Source: Streptomyces huiliensis (GTDB lineage Bacteria; Actinomycetota; Actinomycetes; Streptomycetales; Streptomycetaceae). Taken from it: a stretch of DNA of 64,000 nucleotides. A program made the translations under genes and the position numbers. Location: positions 53,025-117,024 of the forward strand of contig NZ_JAIQLH010000013.1 in assembly GCF_020037025.1 (NCBI RefSeq), given 5' to 3'. Positions 35,973 through 46,440 of the stretch are shown piece after piece (position 1 is the first letter of the stretch; each line of letters opens with the position of its first letter). The notes beneath the pieces were generated by a model. It was not told where the DNA came from, ran no database searches, and was given only the letters and a program-made list of their open reading frames with translations.

Positions 35973-36087
35973 GGCTTCTGACTACACGTCACTTCGCCTG
36001 TCGCGCCAGGTGCGTTGCCGGTCGGCAGCGCGCACGGGGGCGCGGAGGACGATCCTACGGTTGCCCCTCGGGGCCACGGCAAGCGCT

Positions 36088-36780
36088 TCACGCCCGCAGG
36101 GGCGCCGGAGTGCGCCCCCAGTCCTCCGGGAGCGCCGGCACCGGCCACGCGGGGTCGGGCCGCCAGTGCTCCCAGCCGGAGGCGAACGGGGCGTCCCACG
36201 CCTCGATCCGCTCGACCGCCGTGTGCCCGGCGGCCCGCACCTCCTCGGCCCGGGCGGCTGTCATCAGGCCCGCCCGCTGCGCCTGCGCGAACTCGTCCTC
36301 GTCCTTCCACTCCCAACTGCGGTCCGGGTAGACGGCGATGTCCAGGAAGTGGTCCTCGGAGTCGACCCCGCCGGCCCAGCGCGCGAGCGGTTCCTCAAGA
36401 TTCACGTACCAGTTCCTGAACCTCCAGTCGAGGTCCCAGAAGAGCCAGACCGACCACGGCTCGCCGGGCCGGGCCAGCTTGAGCACGCCCGTGCCGGCCC
36501 AAGGGGCGACACTGGTGGTGCGCGGCTTGGAGTACCGGGTCGCGAGGGGCTCCTGGTACGGGAGTCTGCCGTCGGTGAGCACGGGACGGACGCACGCCGT
36601 CCCGGGCGCCACCCAGACGGCGAGCAGGTCCGCGGTGTCCTGGACGACGGTCACGGGCCGGCAGATGTGCACGCGATCCTCGGCGTTGGCGCGGTACCGC
36701 CAGAGGATCCGGTCGCCGGGGGCCCAGAATCCGCCCGCGGAGCCTGCCGTGGTCCTGGTGTCCGCTGTCTCCGCTGCCAT
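36088..36780 (-). CDS. DUF402 family protein
   Basis: This 230-residue soluble protein shows the DUF402/FomD-like core: WYVNLEEPLARW followed by DHFLDIAVYPDRSWEWKDEDE, whose acidic residues bind divalent metal and nucleoside diphosphate in the family. Characterised relatives are nucleoside di/triphosphate phosphatases; the substrate here is inferred. It stands between the methyltransferase gene and fumC, all in the same direction. Confidence 0.85.
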   Translation of the reverse strand: MAAETADTRTTAGSAGGFWAPGDRILWRYRANAEDRVHICRPVTVVQDTADLLAVWVAPGTACVRPVLTDGRLPYQEPLATRYSKPRTTSVAPWAGTGVLKLARPGEPWSVWLFWDLDWRFRNWYVNLEEPLARWAGGVDSEDHFLDIAVYPDRSWEWKDEDEFAQAQRAGLMTAARAEEVRAAGHTAVERIEAWDAPFASGWEHWRPDPAWPVPALPEDWGRTPAPLRA

Positions 36781-36869
36781 GCGCAGATCTTAGGGGGCGG
36801 GGCCGGGCCCGTGCCGTGATGTGTACCGCACGGGCAACGGCCGTTCGCCTCCCGTGCCACGGCCGGTCC

Positions 36870-38264
36870 CTACGGCCGCGTCATCCGCAGCACGTCCAGG
36901 GCCTCGTCCAACTGCTCCATGGTCAGCAGGCCACGCTCGACGTACCCCTCGTCGAGCACCACCTGACGAATCGTCTTCCGTTCGGCCAGCGACTTCTTGG
37001 CGACCTTCGCCGCCTCCTCGTAGCCGATGTAGCGGTTCAGTGGCGTGACCACCGAGGGGGACGACTCCGCGTACTCCCGCGCCCGCTCCACGTTGGCCGT
37101 GATCCCGTCGACCGTCCGGTCGGCCAGCAGCCGCGCCGCGTTGCCGAGCAGCCGCACCGACTCCAGCAGGTTCTTGGCCATCACCGGCAGCATCACGTTG
37201 AGCTCGAAATTGCCCGCCGCGCCCGCCGTCGCCACCGTCGCGTCGTTGCCGATCACCTGGGCGGCGACCATCAGCACGGCCTCCGGGATCACCGGGTTGA
37301 CCTTGCCCGGCATGATCGAGGAGCCCGGCTGGAGGTCGGGAAGGCTGATCTCGGCCAGACCGGTGCGCGGCCCGGAGGACATCCAGCGCAGGTCGTTGGC
37401 GATCTTCGTGAGGCCGACGGCGATGGTCCGCAGCTGCCCGCTGGTCTCCACCAGCCCGTCGCGCGCGCCCTGTGCCTCGAAGTGGTCGCGGGCCTCGGTG
37501 AGCGGCAGCCCGGTGGCCCGCGCGACCTCGGCGATGACGGCCGCGGAGAAGCCGGCCGGGGTGTTGATGCCCGTCCCCACCGCCGTTCCGCCGAGCGGCA
37601 GTTCGGCCAGCCGCGGCAGGGAGGCGCGCAGCCGTTCGACGCCGTACCGGACCTGCGCCGCGTACCCGCCGAACTCCTGGCCGAGCGTCACCGGCGTGGC
37701 GTCCATCAGGTGCGTCCGGCCCGACTTGACGACCTCGGCGAACTCCTCGGCCTTCCGCTCCAGCGCCGCGGCCAGGTGCTCCAGCGCCGGGATCAGCTCC
37801 CGGGTGACGGCGGCCGTCGCGGCGATGTGGATCGAGGACGGGAACACGTCGTTGGACGACTGGCTGGCGTTGACGTGGTCGTTGGGGTGCACGTCGCGGC
37901 CCAGCCGCTCGGTCGCCAGGGTGGCGAGGACCTCGTTGGTGTTCATGTTGGACGAGGTGCCGGACCCCGTCTGGAAGACGTCGACCGGGAAGTGCTCGTC
38001 CCAGCGGCCCTCGGCGACCTCGGCCGCGGCCTCGGCGATCGCCTCCGCCACCTCCTTGTCGACCACTCCCAGCTCGGCGTTGACCTTGGCGGCGGCCGCC
38101 TTGATCCGGGCCAGCGCCTCGATGTGCGCCCGCTCCAGCCGCTGCCCGCTGACCGGGAAGTTCTCCACGGCCCGCTGGGTCTGCGCCCGCCACTTGGCGT
38201 GGGCGGGGACGCGCACCTCGCCCATCGAGTCGTGCTCGATCCGGTACTGATCACTCGCGGTCAT
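36870..38264 (-). CDS. fumC: Class II fumarate hydratase FumC
   Basis: The 464-residue enzyme interconverts fumarate and malate in the TCA cycle, without an iron-sulfur cluster. It has the superfamily signature [27 protein letters not shown] and [14 protein letters not shown] 38264 was chosen because AGGAGGT is eight bases upstream; the GTG six bases earlier is too close to that site. A class I fumarase lies 2 kb to the right. Confidence 0.97.
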   Translation of the reverse strand: MTASDQYRIEHDSMGEVRVPAHAKWRAQTQRAVENFPVSGQRLERAHIEALARIKAAAAKVNAELGVVDKEVAEAIAEAAAEVAEGRWDEHFPVDVFQTGSGTSSNMNTNEVLATLATERLGRDVHPNDHVNASQSSNDVFPSSIHIAATAAVTRELIPALEHLAAALERKAEEFAEVVKSGRTHLMDATPVTLGQEFGGYAAQVRYGVERLRASLPRLAELPLGGTAVGTGINTPAGFSAAVIAEVARATGLPLTEARDHFEAQGARDGLVETSGQLRTIAVGLTKIANDLRWMSSGPRTGLAEISLPDLQPGSSIMPGKVNPVIPEAVLMVAAQVIGNDATVATAGAAGNFELNVMLPVMAKNLLESVRLLGNAARLLADRTVDGITANVERAREYAESSPSVVTPLNRYIGYEEAAKVAKKSLAERKTIRQVVLDEGYVERGLLTMEQLDEALDVLRMTRP

Positions 38265-38372
38265 CGTCACTTACCTCCTGTGGAGTACAGCGTTTGTCCG
38301 GTTCAGCGTGTTCCCGAAGGCCACTACCAGCCAGTAAATACCGCGGGTAACAACAGAAATCGGGGAGGCTTC

Positions 38373-39899
38373 ATGACACGCAGACCCACCCTGCGCTGTT
38401 CCCTCGCGGCTGTCGCGGCCTTCGCGGCCGCGTTCGGCGGTCTGACCGGAACCACGGCCACCGCCAGTACCACCCACGCCGCCACGCGCACCACGGCCGC
38501 CACTCCACTCCCACCCGAGCTGGAGAAGATCCGAGCGGCGGAGGCCGTCAAGCTCTACGGCGACGCCACCGAACGCCCGCTCACCGAACGCAAGACCTCG
38601 CTGCTGTCCCTGGGCGACAGCGAGATCTCCGGCGAGGGCGTCGGCACCTACGAGCCCGGCACCAGCGGCCCGGACAACTGGTGCCACCGTTCGCCCGAGG
38701 CCGCCATCCACCGCACCTCGATCCCCGCCGACGTCACCTACAACGTCGCCTGCTCCGGCGCCACCACCGCCAACATCCGCATCGGCGGCAGCAAGCAGTA
38801 CGCGGACGAGCTCGTGCAGAGCGACAACCTCGCCGTCAAGGCCCGCAACACCCGAGTCAAGCTCGTCCTGCTCGTCGCAGGCGCCAACGACGACCTCCAG
38901 TTCGGCCCGGTCATGACCGACTGCGTCACCCGCTACCTCACCCTCCAGGGCACCTGCGAGCCGAAGTACGCCCCCGGCTGGCAGGCCCGCGTCGACGGCC
39001 TGGTCCCCAAGGTCGAGCAGACCGTCCGCGACCTGCGCACGGTGATGCGCGGCGCGGGCTACGCGGACGGCGACTACAAGCTCGTCGTCATGGGCTACCC
39101 GAGCCCCATCGGCCCCGACTTCGAGGACAACCCGGACTACCCCGGCAAGCTCCCGGGCGGCTGCGTCGGCCACACCTCGGACGCCGCCTGGGGCCGCAAC
39201 TCCGCCGTCCCCGCCTTCGAACGCGGCATGCGCCGTGCCGCCCGCGAGAGCGGCGCCCACTTCCTGGACAACTCGCGCCTCTTCCACGGCCACGAGGTCT
39301 GCATGGACGACGCCTGGGCCCGCGGCCTCTACGTCGACCTCTCCAACCCGTTCCCGCCGGACTCCAACTCCGTCCGCCAGTCCTTCCATCCCAACGCCCG
39401 CGGCCACGCCGCCTTCGCCGCCTGCCTGAGCGCCTTCTACACCTCCGACCGCCGCGAGGCCGGCTGCGCCGACCCCGCGAGCACCGGAAAGCCCGAGCTC
39501 TACGGGGGCTCCTGGGACGACGCGTACCGCCCGCTGCGCAACGCCGCGACCAACACGTGCGTCGACGCCTACGGGGCCTCGTCGCGCAACGGGACGGCCG
39601 TCGGCGGCTGGGACTGCACCGGCAACCGCAACCAGGAGTGGACGTACGACGCCACCCGCGGCTCCCTGCGCACCGCCCTCTCCCACGACCGCTGCGTCGA
39701 CGTCCCCGGCGGCAAGTACGCGGCCGGCACGGCCGTCGCCCTCTGGAACTGCCACGGCGGCGACAACCAGCGCTTCACGCGCTCCGGCGCGTCGATCCGC
39801 CCCGCGGCCGCTCCCGACCTCTGCCTGACGCTCGCGTCGGCGAAGGACCCGGTACGGCTCCAGCGCTGCGACGGCTCGCGGAGCCAGAGCTTCGCCTGA
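38373..39899 (+). CDS. Secreted GDSL esterase/lipase with C-terminal ricin-type lectin domain
   Basis: The 508-residue protein has a signal peptide (SLAAVAAFAAAFGGLTG) and an SGNH hydrolase domain with block I LSLGDSEISGEG (nucleophile Ser, here GDSE), a block III-like GANDD and the catalytic FHPNARGH near residue 350. Residues 375-508 form a beta-trefoil with QxW-like repeats (NQEW, NQRF, SQSF) that should bind carbohydrate. Eight or more cysteines suggest disulfides. GGGGAGG precedes the ATG. A long-inverted-repeat element begins three bases after its stop. Confidence 0.9.
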   Translation: MTRRPTLRCSLAAVAAFAAAFGGLTGTTATASTTHAATRTTAATPLPPELEKIRAAEAVKLYGDATERPLTERKTSLLSLGDSEISGEGVGTYEPGTSGPDNWCHRSPEAAIHRTSIPADVTYNVACSGATTANIRIGGSKQYADELVQSDNLAVKARNTRVKLVLLVAGANDDLQFGPVMTDCVTRYLTLQGTCEPKYAPGWQARVDGLVPKVEQTVRDLRTVMRGAGYADGDYKLVVMGYPSPIGPDFEDNPDYPGKLPGGCVGHTSDAAWGRNSAVPAFERGMRRAARESGAHFLDNSRLFHGHEVCMDDAWARGLYVDLSNPFPPDSNSVRQSFHPNARGHAAFAACLSAFYTSDRREAGCADPASTGKPELYGGSWDDAYRPLRNAATNTCVDAYGASSRNGTAVGGWDCTGNRNQEWTYDATRGSLRTALSHDRCVDVPGGKYAAGTAVALWNCHGGDNQRFTRSGASIRPAAAPDLCLTLASAKDPVRLQRCDGSRSQSFA

Positions 39900-39902
39900 C
39901 GG

Positions 39903-40085
39903 CGGGGGTGAGCCCCCGCACCCCAGAAGCGCCCTTCGGGCTCCCCCAGAGGGGGCACCCCCAGTCCTCAAACGCCGGTCAGGCTATATCAGCCCGTCCG
40001 GCGTTTGAGGACGAGCGGCGAAGCCGCGATCAAGGGGGTCTGGGGCGCAGCCCCAGGAAACGGCGAAGGGGCGGGACAGGGGCAA
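39903..40085. repeat. Long-inverted-repeat element, copy A
   Basis: The right arm is nearly identical to that of the copies at 47.7 and 63.7 kb: cgtttgaggacgagcggcga, then a ggggtctggggcgcagcccc hairpin and aaacggcgaaggggcgggac. The left arm has diverged but keeps cctcaaacgccgg and the G-rich/C-rich start. It fills the gap between two convergent stop codons and may serve as a bidirectional terminator. Confidence 0.8.
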
Positions 40086-40091
40086 CCCCAA

Positions 40092-41777
<1,686 letters not shown>

Positions 41778-41930
41778 CGCGGCGATTCCTCACTCACTCT
41801 GCGGGTTGGGTGTGCCGGACGGGTCCGGGGGGACCCGCGGCGTCTCTCAGGGTAGGCCGCCGGACGGGCGGCGGGCCGGTGAGGTTGCCCTCACCCGGCC
41901 GGGCCGCCGGGTGCTGCCGCGCGGGAACCC

Positions 41931-41967
41931 CTGTCGCGATCTATCGCGAATGGCTAGGCTGGTGTCC
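41931..41967 (+). promoter_or_regulatory. Candidate leaderless promoter of the DUF1707 gene
   Basis: CTGTCG (41931-41936) and TAGGCT (41955-41960) are 18 bases apart, and the GTG at 41968 lies seven bases after the -10 box, exactly where transcription should start. This matches the common leaderless arrangement in Streptomyces. Confidence 0.5.
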
Positions 41968-42780
41968 GTGGACGAGTCATCGCTGGAGAAGCGCCGAGTG
42001 CCCCTGACCAAGACGCCCGCCGCGGAGCCGGCCGTGCCTGCCGAGCCCGCGGAGTCTGGCGAGCCCGCGAAGGCTGCGGCGCCCGCGAAGGCTGCGGCGC
42101 CCGCGAAGGCTGCGGCGCCCGCGAAGGCTGCGGCGCCCGCGAAGGCTGCGGCGCCCGCGAAGCCGGCCGTGGCCGCCGAGCCGGCCCTGCGCGCGTCCGA
42201 CGCGGACCGCGACCGGATCGCGGACATCCTCCGCGAGGCGCTGGCCGAGGGCCGGCTCACCCCGGACGAGCACGCCGAGCGCGTGGACGCCGTGTACCGG
42301 GCCCGTACGGTCGGCGAGCTGGAGCCGCTGGTCCGGGACCTGCCGGCCGGCGCCGCCCGGCCCGCCGCCGGCCACCGCCCGGCGCCGGCTGACGCGTACG
42401 CCCCGGCCGCCCCCGCCGAGAACCTGATAGCCGTGTTCGGCGGCGCGACCCGCCGGGGCCGCTGGCGCGCGGGCGGCAGGCTGAACGCGTTCGCGCTCTT
42501 CGGCGGGGTGGAGATCGACCTCACCGAGGCGTTCTTCGAGCGGCGGACGGTGGTCGTCAACAGCTGGGCCCTCTTCGGCGGCGTCGACATCAAGGTCCCG
42601 GAGAACGTCTCGCTGCGCTGCACCGGCACCGGCGTCTTCGGCGGGTTCGACGTCGACGGCTACGAGTCGCCCGACGAGGGCGCCCCCGAGGTCGTGGTGA
42701 CCGGCTGGGCGCTGTTCGGCGGTGTCGCGGCCAAGGCGCGGCCGGGCAAGCGGGTCAAGGACCTCCGCGCGGCCGGCTGA
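41968..42780 (+). CDS. DUF1707 domain protein with cell-wall-active-antibiotics-response-like C-terminus
   Basis: The 270-residue protein has an Ala/Pro/Lys-rich N-terminal region containing five exact AKAAAP repeats, a SHOCT-like DUF1707 domain (RASDADRDRIADILREALAE...LTPDEHAERVDAVYRARTVGEL), and a C-terminal LiaF-like beta domain in which FGG(A/V) recurs four times (AVFGGATR, ALFGGVEID, ALFGGVDIK, ALFGGVAAK). There is no membrane helix. GTG 41968 was chosen because it sits seven bases from a -10 box; ATG 41950 in frame lacks a ribosome site. Function is unknown. Confidence 0.8.
   Translation: MDESSLEKRRVPLTKTPAAEPAVPAEPAESGEPAKAAAPAKAAAPAKAAAPAKAAAPAKAAAPAKPAVAAEPALRASDADRDRIADILREALAEGRLTPDEHAERVDAVYRARTVGELEPLVRDLPAGAARPAAGHRPAPADAYAPAAPAENLIAVFGGATRRGRWRAGGRLNAFALFGGVEIDLTEAFFERRTVVVNSWALFGGVDIKVPENVSLRCTGTGVFGGFDVDGYESPDEGAPEVVVTGWALFGGVAAKARPGKRVKDLRAAG
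42067..42156 (+). repeat. Five perfect 18-bp tandem repeats in the DUF1707 gene
   Basis: GCGAAGGCTGCGGCGCCC is repeated five times without a single mismatch, encoding AKAAAP each time, and a sixth degenerate unit follows. Perfect identity implies recent expansion or ongoing slippage; copy number should vary between strains. Confidence 0.95.
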
Positions 42781-42994
42781 CCGCGCCGGCTCGCCGCCAC
42801 GGCCCGGGCGGGACGAGGGTGACGCACGGGATTCCGGTCATGGCAACGGTGTGAATAAGCACGCGCACAGCGGGTAAAGCTTGGTGCATCGTCTCTCGTA
42901 CGGCTGCGGGCGCGACTGTTGGACAGGGGCCGTGCAGGGTGAGACGGCAAGGGTGACTCAACCGGCCGAGCAAAGCCGTCGTCAGGAGTGGACC

Positions 42995-43351
42995 GTGCTG
43001 CTACCGCATCAGCCCCTGCAGGAAGCCGCCGTACCGTCGCCGCGGATGTCCGCGCGGGATCAGGCCGGCCCCTGGCATTCGGAGGCGGTGTGCCGCCGGG
43101 ACGAAGCCGGCCTGTTCTTCGCACCGTCGAAGGAGCCGACGGCAGCGCGTCTGTCCCGCGAGGAGGCCGCCAAACGCGTCTGCGCGCGCTGCCCCGTGAT
43201 GGTCGAGTGCCGGGAGCACGCGCTGCTCCAGCCCGAGCCGTACGGCGTGTGGGGCGGCCTCACCGCCGCCGAGCGCCGCGTCGTCCTGGCCCGCCGCCGG
43301 CGCCGGGACGCGGAGCTCCAGCGCTCCACCCGGGTCGCCGCGGCGGGATAG
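42995..43351 (+). CDS. wblI: WhiB-like regulator (WblI-like)
   Basis: The 118-residue protein has the WhiB signature: four cluster-binding cysteines C33, C63, C66 and C72 (VCARCPVMVEC), the GVWGG turn (84-88) and a basic DNA-binding tail ARRRRRDAELQ. It should carry a 4Fe-4S cluster and bind the principal sigma factor. GTG 42995 was chosen because AGGAG lies six bases upstream; GTG 42953 lacks one. The wblI name rests on the gene's position between class I fumarase/DUF1707 and glpX, as I recall from S. coelicolor; the WhiB family call itself is secure. Confidence 0.88.
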   Translation: MLLPHQPLQEAAVPSPRMSARDQAGPWHSEAVCRRDEAGLFFAPSKEPTAARLSREEAAKRVCARCPVMVECREHALLQPEPYGVWGGLTAAERRVVLARRRRRDAELQRSTRVAAAG

Positions 43352-43367
43352 CGGACGCCCCGGGGTT

Positions 43368-43428
43368 CCCGGACGCCGGACGGGCCGGCCGCGAGCGACC
43401 TGCCGGCCCCGCCCGTCCGGCGTCCGGG
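43368..43428. terminator. Convergent terminator between wblI and glpX
   Basis: CCCGGACGCCGGACGGGC pairs perfectly over 18 bp with GCCCGTCCGGCGTCCGGG; the stem continues inward as CCGGC/GCCGG with a bulge. The core resembles the centre of the long-inverted-repeat elements but lacks their outer arms. Confidence 0.75.
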
Positions 43429-43509
43429 GACGGGCGGCGAGCCGCTTCCCGGGGCCGCGTTCGGATCAGCCTCGAGCCAGCCTCGAGCCAGCCTCGAATC
43501 TGCCTCGAA

Positions 43510-44541
43510 TCAGCTGGGGCGCTCGAAGTCGATCGCGCTGTACGCCCGGAGCTTCGACAGCCGGTGCACCGAGTCGATCTGCCGGATCGTCCCGGACTTG
43601 GACCGCATGACCAGCGACTGCGTGGTCGCCGTCTCCGCGCGGTAGCGCACGCCGCGCAGCAGCTCGCCGTCGGTGATGCCGGTGGCGACGAAGAACACGT
43701 TGTCGCCGCTGACCAGGTCGTCGGTGCAGAGCACCCGGTCCAGGTCGTGCCCGGCGTCGATCGCCCGCTGCCGCTCGGCGTCGTCCTTGGGCCACAGCTT
43801 CGTCTGGATGGTGCCGCCAAGGCACTTGATGGCACAGGCGGCGATGATGCCCTCCGGCGTACCGCCGACGCCCAGCAGCAGGTCCACGCCGGTGCCCTCG
43901 CGCGCCGCCATGATCGCGCCGGCCACGTCGCCGTCGGAGATGAACTTGATGCGGGCGCCCGCCTCGCGGATCTCCTTGACGATGCCGTCGTGGCGCGGCC
44001 GGTCGAGGACGACGACCGTGACGTCCTCGGGGGAGGAGCGCTTCGCCTTCGCGATCCGGCGGATGTTCACGGCCACCGGGGCGTTGATGTCCACGTAGTC
44101 CGCGGCCTCGGGGCCGGTGACCAGCTTGTCCATGTAGAAGACGGCCGACGGGTCGAACATCGAGCCGCGGTCGGCGACGGCGAGCACGGAGACGGCGTTG
44201 GCCATGCCCTTGGCGGTCAGCGTGGTGCCGTCCACCGGGTCCACGGCCACGTCGCACTCCGGGCCGGTCCCGTCGCCGACGCGCTCACCGTTGTAGAGCA
44301 TCGGGGCGTTGTCCTTCTCGCCCTCGCCGATGACGACGACGCCGTTCATCGACACGGTGTGGATGAGCGCGCGCATGGCGCGGACGGCGGCGCCGTCCGC
44401 GCCGTTCTTGTCTCCGCGGCCGACCCAGCGGCCCGAGGCCATGGCGCCCGCCTCGGTCACCCGGACCAGCTCCAGGGCGAGGTTGCGGTCCGGGGCCTCC
44501 GGGCTGACCTCAAGCTGGGACGGGAGATGGTGATCGGTCAT
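43510..44541 (-). CDS. glpX: Class II fructose-1,6-bisphosphatase GlpX
   Basis: The 343-residue enzyme dephosphorylates fructose 1,6-bisphosphate in gluconeogenesis. It has the metal-binding [18 protein letters not shown] and [17 protein letters not shown] motifs and [23 protein letters not shown] 44541 follows AAAGGTG; extra upstream codons in the ORF are unsupported. Its control by the neighbouring WblI is not known. Confidence 0.96.
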   Translation of the reverse strand: MTDHHLPSQLEVSPEAPDRNLALELVRVTEAGAMASGRWVGRGDKNGADGAAVRAMRALIHTVSMNGVVVIGEGEKDNAPMLYNGERVGDGTGPECDVAVDPVDGTTLTAKGMANAVSVLAVADRGSMFDPSAVFYMDKLVTGPEAADYVDINAPVAVNIRRIAKAKRSSPEDVTVVVLDRPRHDGIVKEIREAGARIKFISDGDVAGAIMAAREGTGVDLLLGVGGTPEGIIAACAIKCLGGTIQTKLWPKDDAERQRAIDAGHDLDRVLCTDDLVSGDNVFFVATGITDGELLRGVRYRAETATTQSLVMRSKSGTIRQIDSVHRLSKLRAYSAIDFERPS

Positions 44542-44752
44542 CGGGCGCACCTTTCTGTACGGCGGTCGGCCGTGGGGCCCCTCCTGCCGGGTAAGCCAGG
44601 AGGGTGAGGGTGTCCATGACTTTATCCGCTGATTTCGAGAATGAGCAGGGCGCCCCACGCATGAGCGCCGTCAAGGCCCCGCCACTCGCCGCGACACGGC
44701 CGTGCCCCCCTCCGGCGTGATGATCGCCGAGGTCATGGGGGACGATGGGGGC

Positions 44753-45325
44753 GTGGCAGGCAGGAACGGGAAGAACAAGACGGCACGCAACATGCTGCTG
44801 TCGCTGGCGGTGACGATTCCGGTGGCGGGCACGGGCTATCTGCTGCTCCCGCACGAGGGCAGCGGTCGCGATCCGGTGCGGACCGTCGCCTACCAGGTGG
44901 AGGTCGCCTCCGCCCGGCGGGCGGCGCCGTACCCGGTGGTGGCCCCCGAGGGGCTCGGCGCCGACTGGCGCGCGACTTCGGTCTGGTACCGCCAGGAGCG
45001 CGGCGGGGGCAAGGTGTGGCACCTGGGCTTCATCGACCCGGACACCGAGTACGTCCAGATCGAGCAGAGCGACGGCCCGGCGGAGGACTTCATCGAGGAC
45101 TCCACGCAGCACGCGGAGCCGACGAAGGGCACGCGGCGGATCGGCGACACCGAGTGGCAGCGGTACGAGGGCGAGAAGTACGACGCCCTGGTGCGCAAGG
45201 AGCGCGGGGTGACGACGGTGATCGCCGGGACCGCTTCCGAACGCCGGCTCACGGAGATGGCCGCCGCGCTCCGGAACGGCAAGCCGGCCCAGAAGCCGCT
45301 CCAGGACGGCAAGCCGAAGAGCTGA
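44753..45325 (+). CDS. DUF4245 family membrane protein
   Basis: The 190-residue protein has one N-terminal helix (MLLSLAVTIPVAGTGYLLL) and an exported DUF4245 domain, with YPVVAPEGLGADWRATSVWY and WHLGFIDPDTEYVQIEQS. The function is unknown. GTG 44753 lies six bases after GACGAT (44741-44746), so the mRNA is probably leaderless; the longer ATG start overlaps that promoter. It is divergent from glpX, and the pair is conserved in Streptomyces in my recollection. Confidence 0.85.
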   Translation: MAGRNGKNKTARNMLLSLAVTIPVAGTGYLLLPHEGSGRDPVRTVAYQVEVASARRAAPYPVVAPEGLGADWRATSVWYRQERGGGKVWHLGFIDPDTEYVQIEQSDGPAEDFIEDSTQHAEPTKGTRRIGDTEWQRYEGEKYDALVRKERGVTTVIAGTASERRLTEMAAALRNGKPAQKPLQDGKPKS

Positions 45326-45357
45326 CCGGGATCCCTCGCGGGCCCCTGACACGCCAA

Positions 45358-45378
45358 AGGGGCCCACAAGGGGCCCCT
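45358..45378. terminator. Convergent terminator between the DUF4245 and nitroreductase genes
   Basis: AGGGGCCC and GGGCCCCT pair perfectly around a 5-base loop (ACAAG) between two stop codons 77 bp apart. Confidence 0.65.
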
Positions 45379-45401
45379 GAACGGCTGCGGCGTCGGCGAC
45401 G

Positions 45402-45992
45402 TCAGACGACCGAGACGACCTGGTCGTAGGCCAGGCGCGGGGAGCGGGGACGGTAGGCGTCCTCCGACGGCTTGCCGATGTTGACGACGAGCAGCGGGGT
45501 GTGGTCGCCGTCCAGGAACTCCTTCTGGATGCCGGCGGCGTCGAAGCCGGTCATCGGGCCGGCGGCCAGGCCGGCGGCGCGGACGCCCACGATGAAGTAG
45601 CCGGCCTGCAGCGCGGCGTTCAGCTCGGCGGACTTCTCGCGCACCGGGCGCTCGCTGAAGAACACGTCCTTGGCCTGCGGGAAGGGCGGGAACAGCGCCG
45701 GCAGCTCCTCGTGGAACTCGTTGTCGGCGGCCAGGATCGCGACCAGCGGCGCGGCCTTGGTCTTGGCCTGGTTGCCCTCGGACATGTGGGCGACGAGACG
45801 CTCGCGAGCCTCCTCGGAGCGGACCAGGACGATGCGCAGCGGCGACTGGTTGAACGCGGTGGGCGCGTACTTGACCAGGTCGTAGAGCGCCTGCATCTGC
45901 TCGTCGGTGACGGGCTCGTCGGTGAACGCGTTGGCCGTGTGGGCCTCGCGGAAGAGCAGGTCCTGCGCGGCGGTGTCCAGGGCGAGAGTCAT
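45402..45992 (-). CDS. RutE-like nitroreductase family protein
   Basis: This 196-residue FMN-dependent reductase has the NfsB-fold segments of the malonic semialdehyde reductase RutE/HadB group: AHTANAFTDEPVTDEQM, YAPTAFNQSPLRIV, and AGLAAGPMTGFDAAGI. No other pyrimidine-degradation genes are near, so RutE function is uncertain; it may reduce quinones or nitro compounds. AAGGT lies before the ATG. The upstream region is unusually AT-rich. Confidence 0.85.
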   Translation of the reverse strand: MTLALDTAAQDLLFREAHTANAFTDEPVTDEQMQALYDLVKYAPTAFNQSPLRIVLVRSEEARERLVAHMSEGNQAKTKAAPLVAILAADNEFHEELPALFPPFPQAKDVFFSERPVREKSAELNAALQAGYFIVGVRAAGLAAGPMTGFDAAGIQKEFLDGDHTPLLVVNIGKPSEDAYRPRSPRLAYDQVVSVV

Positions 45993-46034
45993 GGGGGTGA
46001 CCTTCCTTGCTGTGGGGGTGTTCGGGGTCGGCCG

Positions 46035-46092
46035 CGTCCACACTAAAACAAACTGTGTGAACTTTCAACTGAAAATTAAACTAAACCGTCGG
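46035..46092. promoter_or_regulatory. AT-rich promoter/operator region of the nitroreductase gene
   Basis: About 50 bases are near 70% A+T in a 72% G+C chromosome. They contain overlapping dyads around TTCAACTGAA and GTTGAAAGTTCA (minus strand) and TTTAGTTTAATTTT. Such islands typically bind MarR- or HxlR-type repressors. No regulator gene is adjacent. Confidence 0.55.
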
Positions 46093-46142
46093 AGGTCGCC
46101 CTTCCCCGCCAGAGCGCACCCCCCCGGCCGCCCTCCCCCCGA

Positions 46143-46400
46143 TCACTCCTCGCCGGACTCCCCCTCCGGCGCGGAGAGCGCCGCGTCCAGCCGCGCCCGC
46201 GCCCCCTCCAGCCAGTGCCGGCAGACCCGGGCCAGCGCCTCGCCGCGTTCCCACAGGGCCAGCGACTCCTCCAGCGTCTGACCGCCGGTCTCCAGCCTGC
46301 GGACGACCTCGATCAGCTCGTCCCGCGCCTGCTCGTAGCCGAGTGCGCTCAGCTCCTCGTCCGCGCCGGTCCCGGTGCCGGACTCACCCGTGTTCGCCAT
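46143..46400 (-). CDS. xseB: Exodeoxyribonuclease VII small subunit
   Basis: The 85-residue protein matches Xse[21 protein letters not shown] and [19 protein letters not shown]. Several copies bind XseA to form exonuclease VII, which degrades single-stranded DNA. It lies 40 bp after xseA in the same operon. The C-terminus is a short acidic tail. Confidence 0.95.
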   Translation of the reverse strand: MANTGESGTGTGADEELSALGYEQARDELIEVVRRLETGGQTLEESLALWERGEALARVCRHWLEGARARLDAALSAPEGESGEE

Positions 46401-46440
46401 GCCGCCCAGCGTAGGGCCTGCCGGCGGGGACGCGACGGGC

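Noticed and set aside
42067..42156. Perfect repeats considered as a CRISPR array
   Set aside because: The units are contiguous without spacers, in frame, and encode AKAAAP.
44741..44752. Start of the DUF4245 gene at the upstream ATG (44702)
   Set aside because: The extension overlaps a good -10 box and lacks a ribosome site; the shorter GTG start fits a leaderless transcript.
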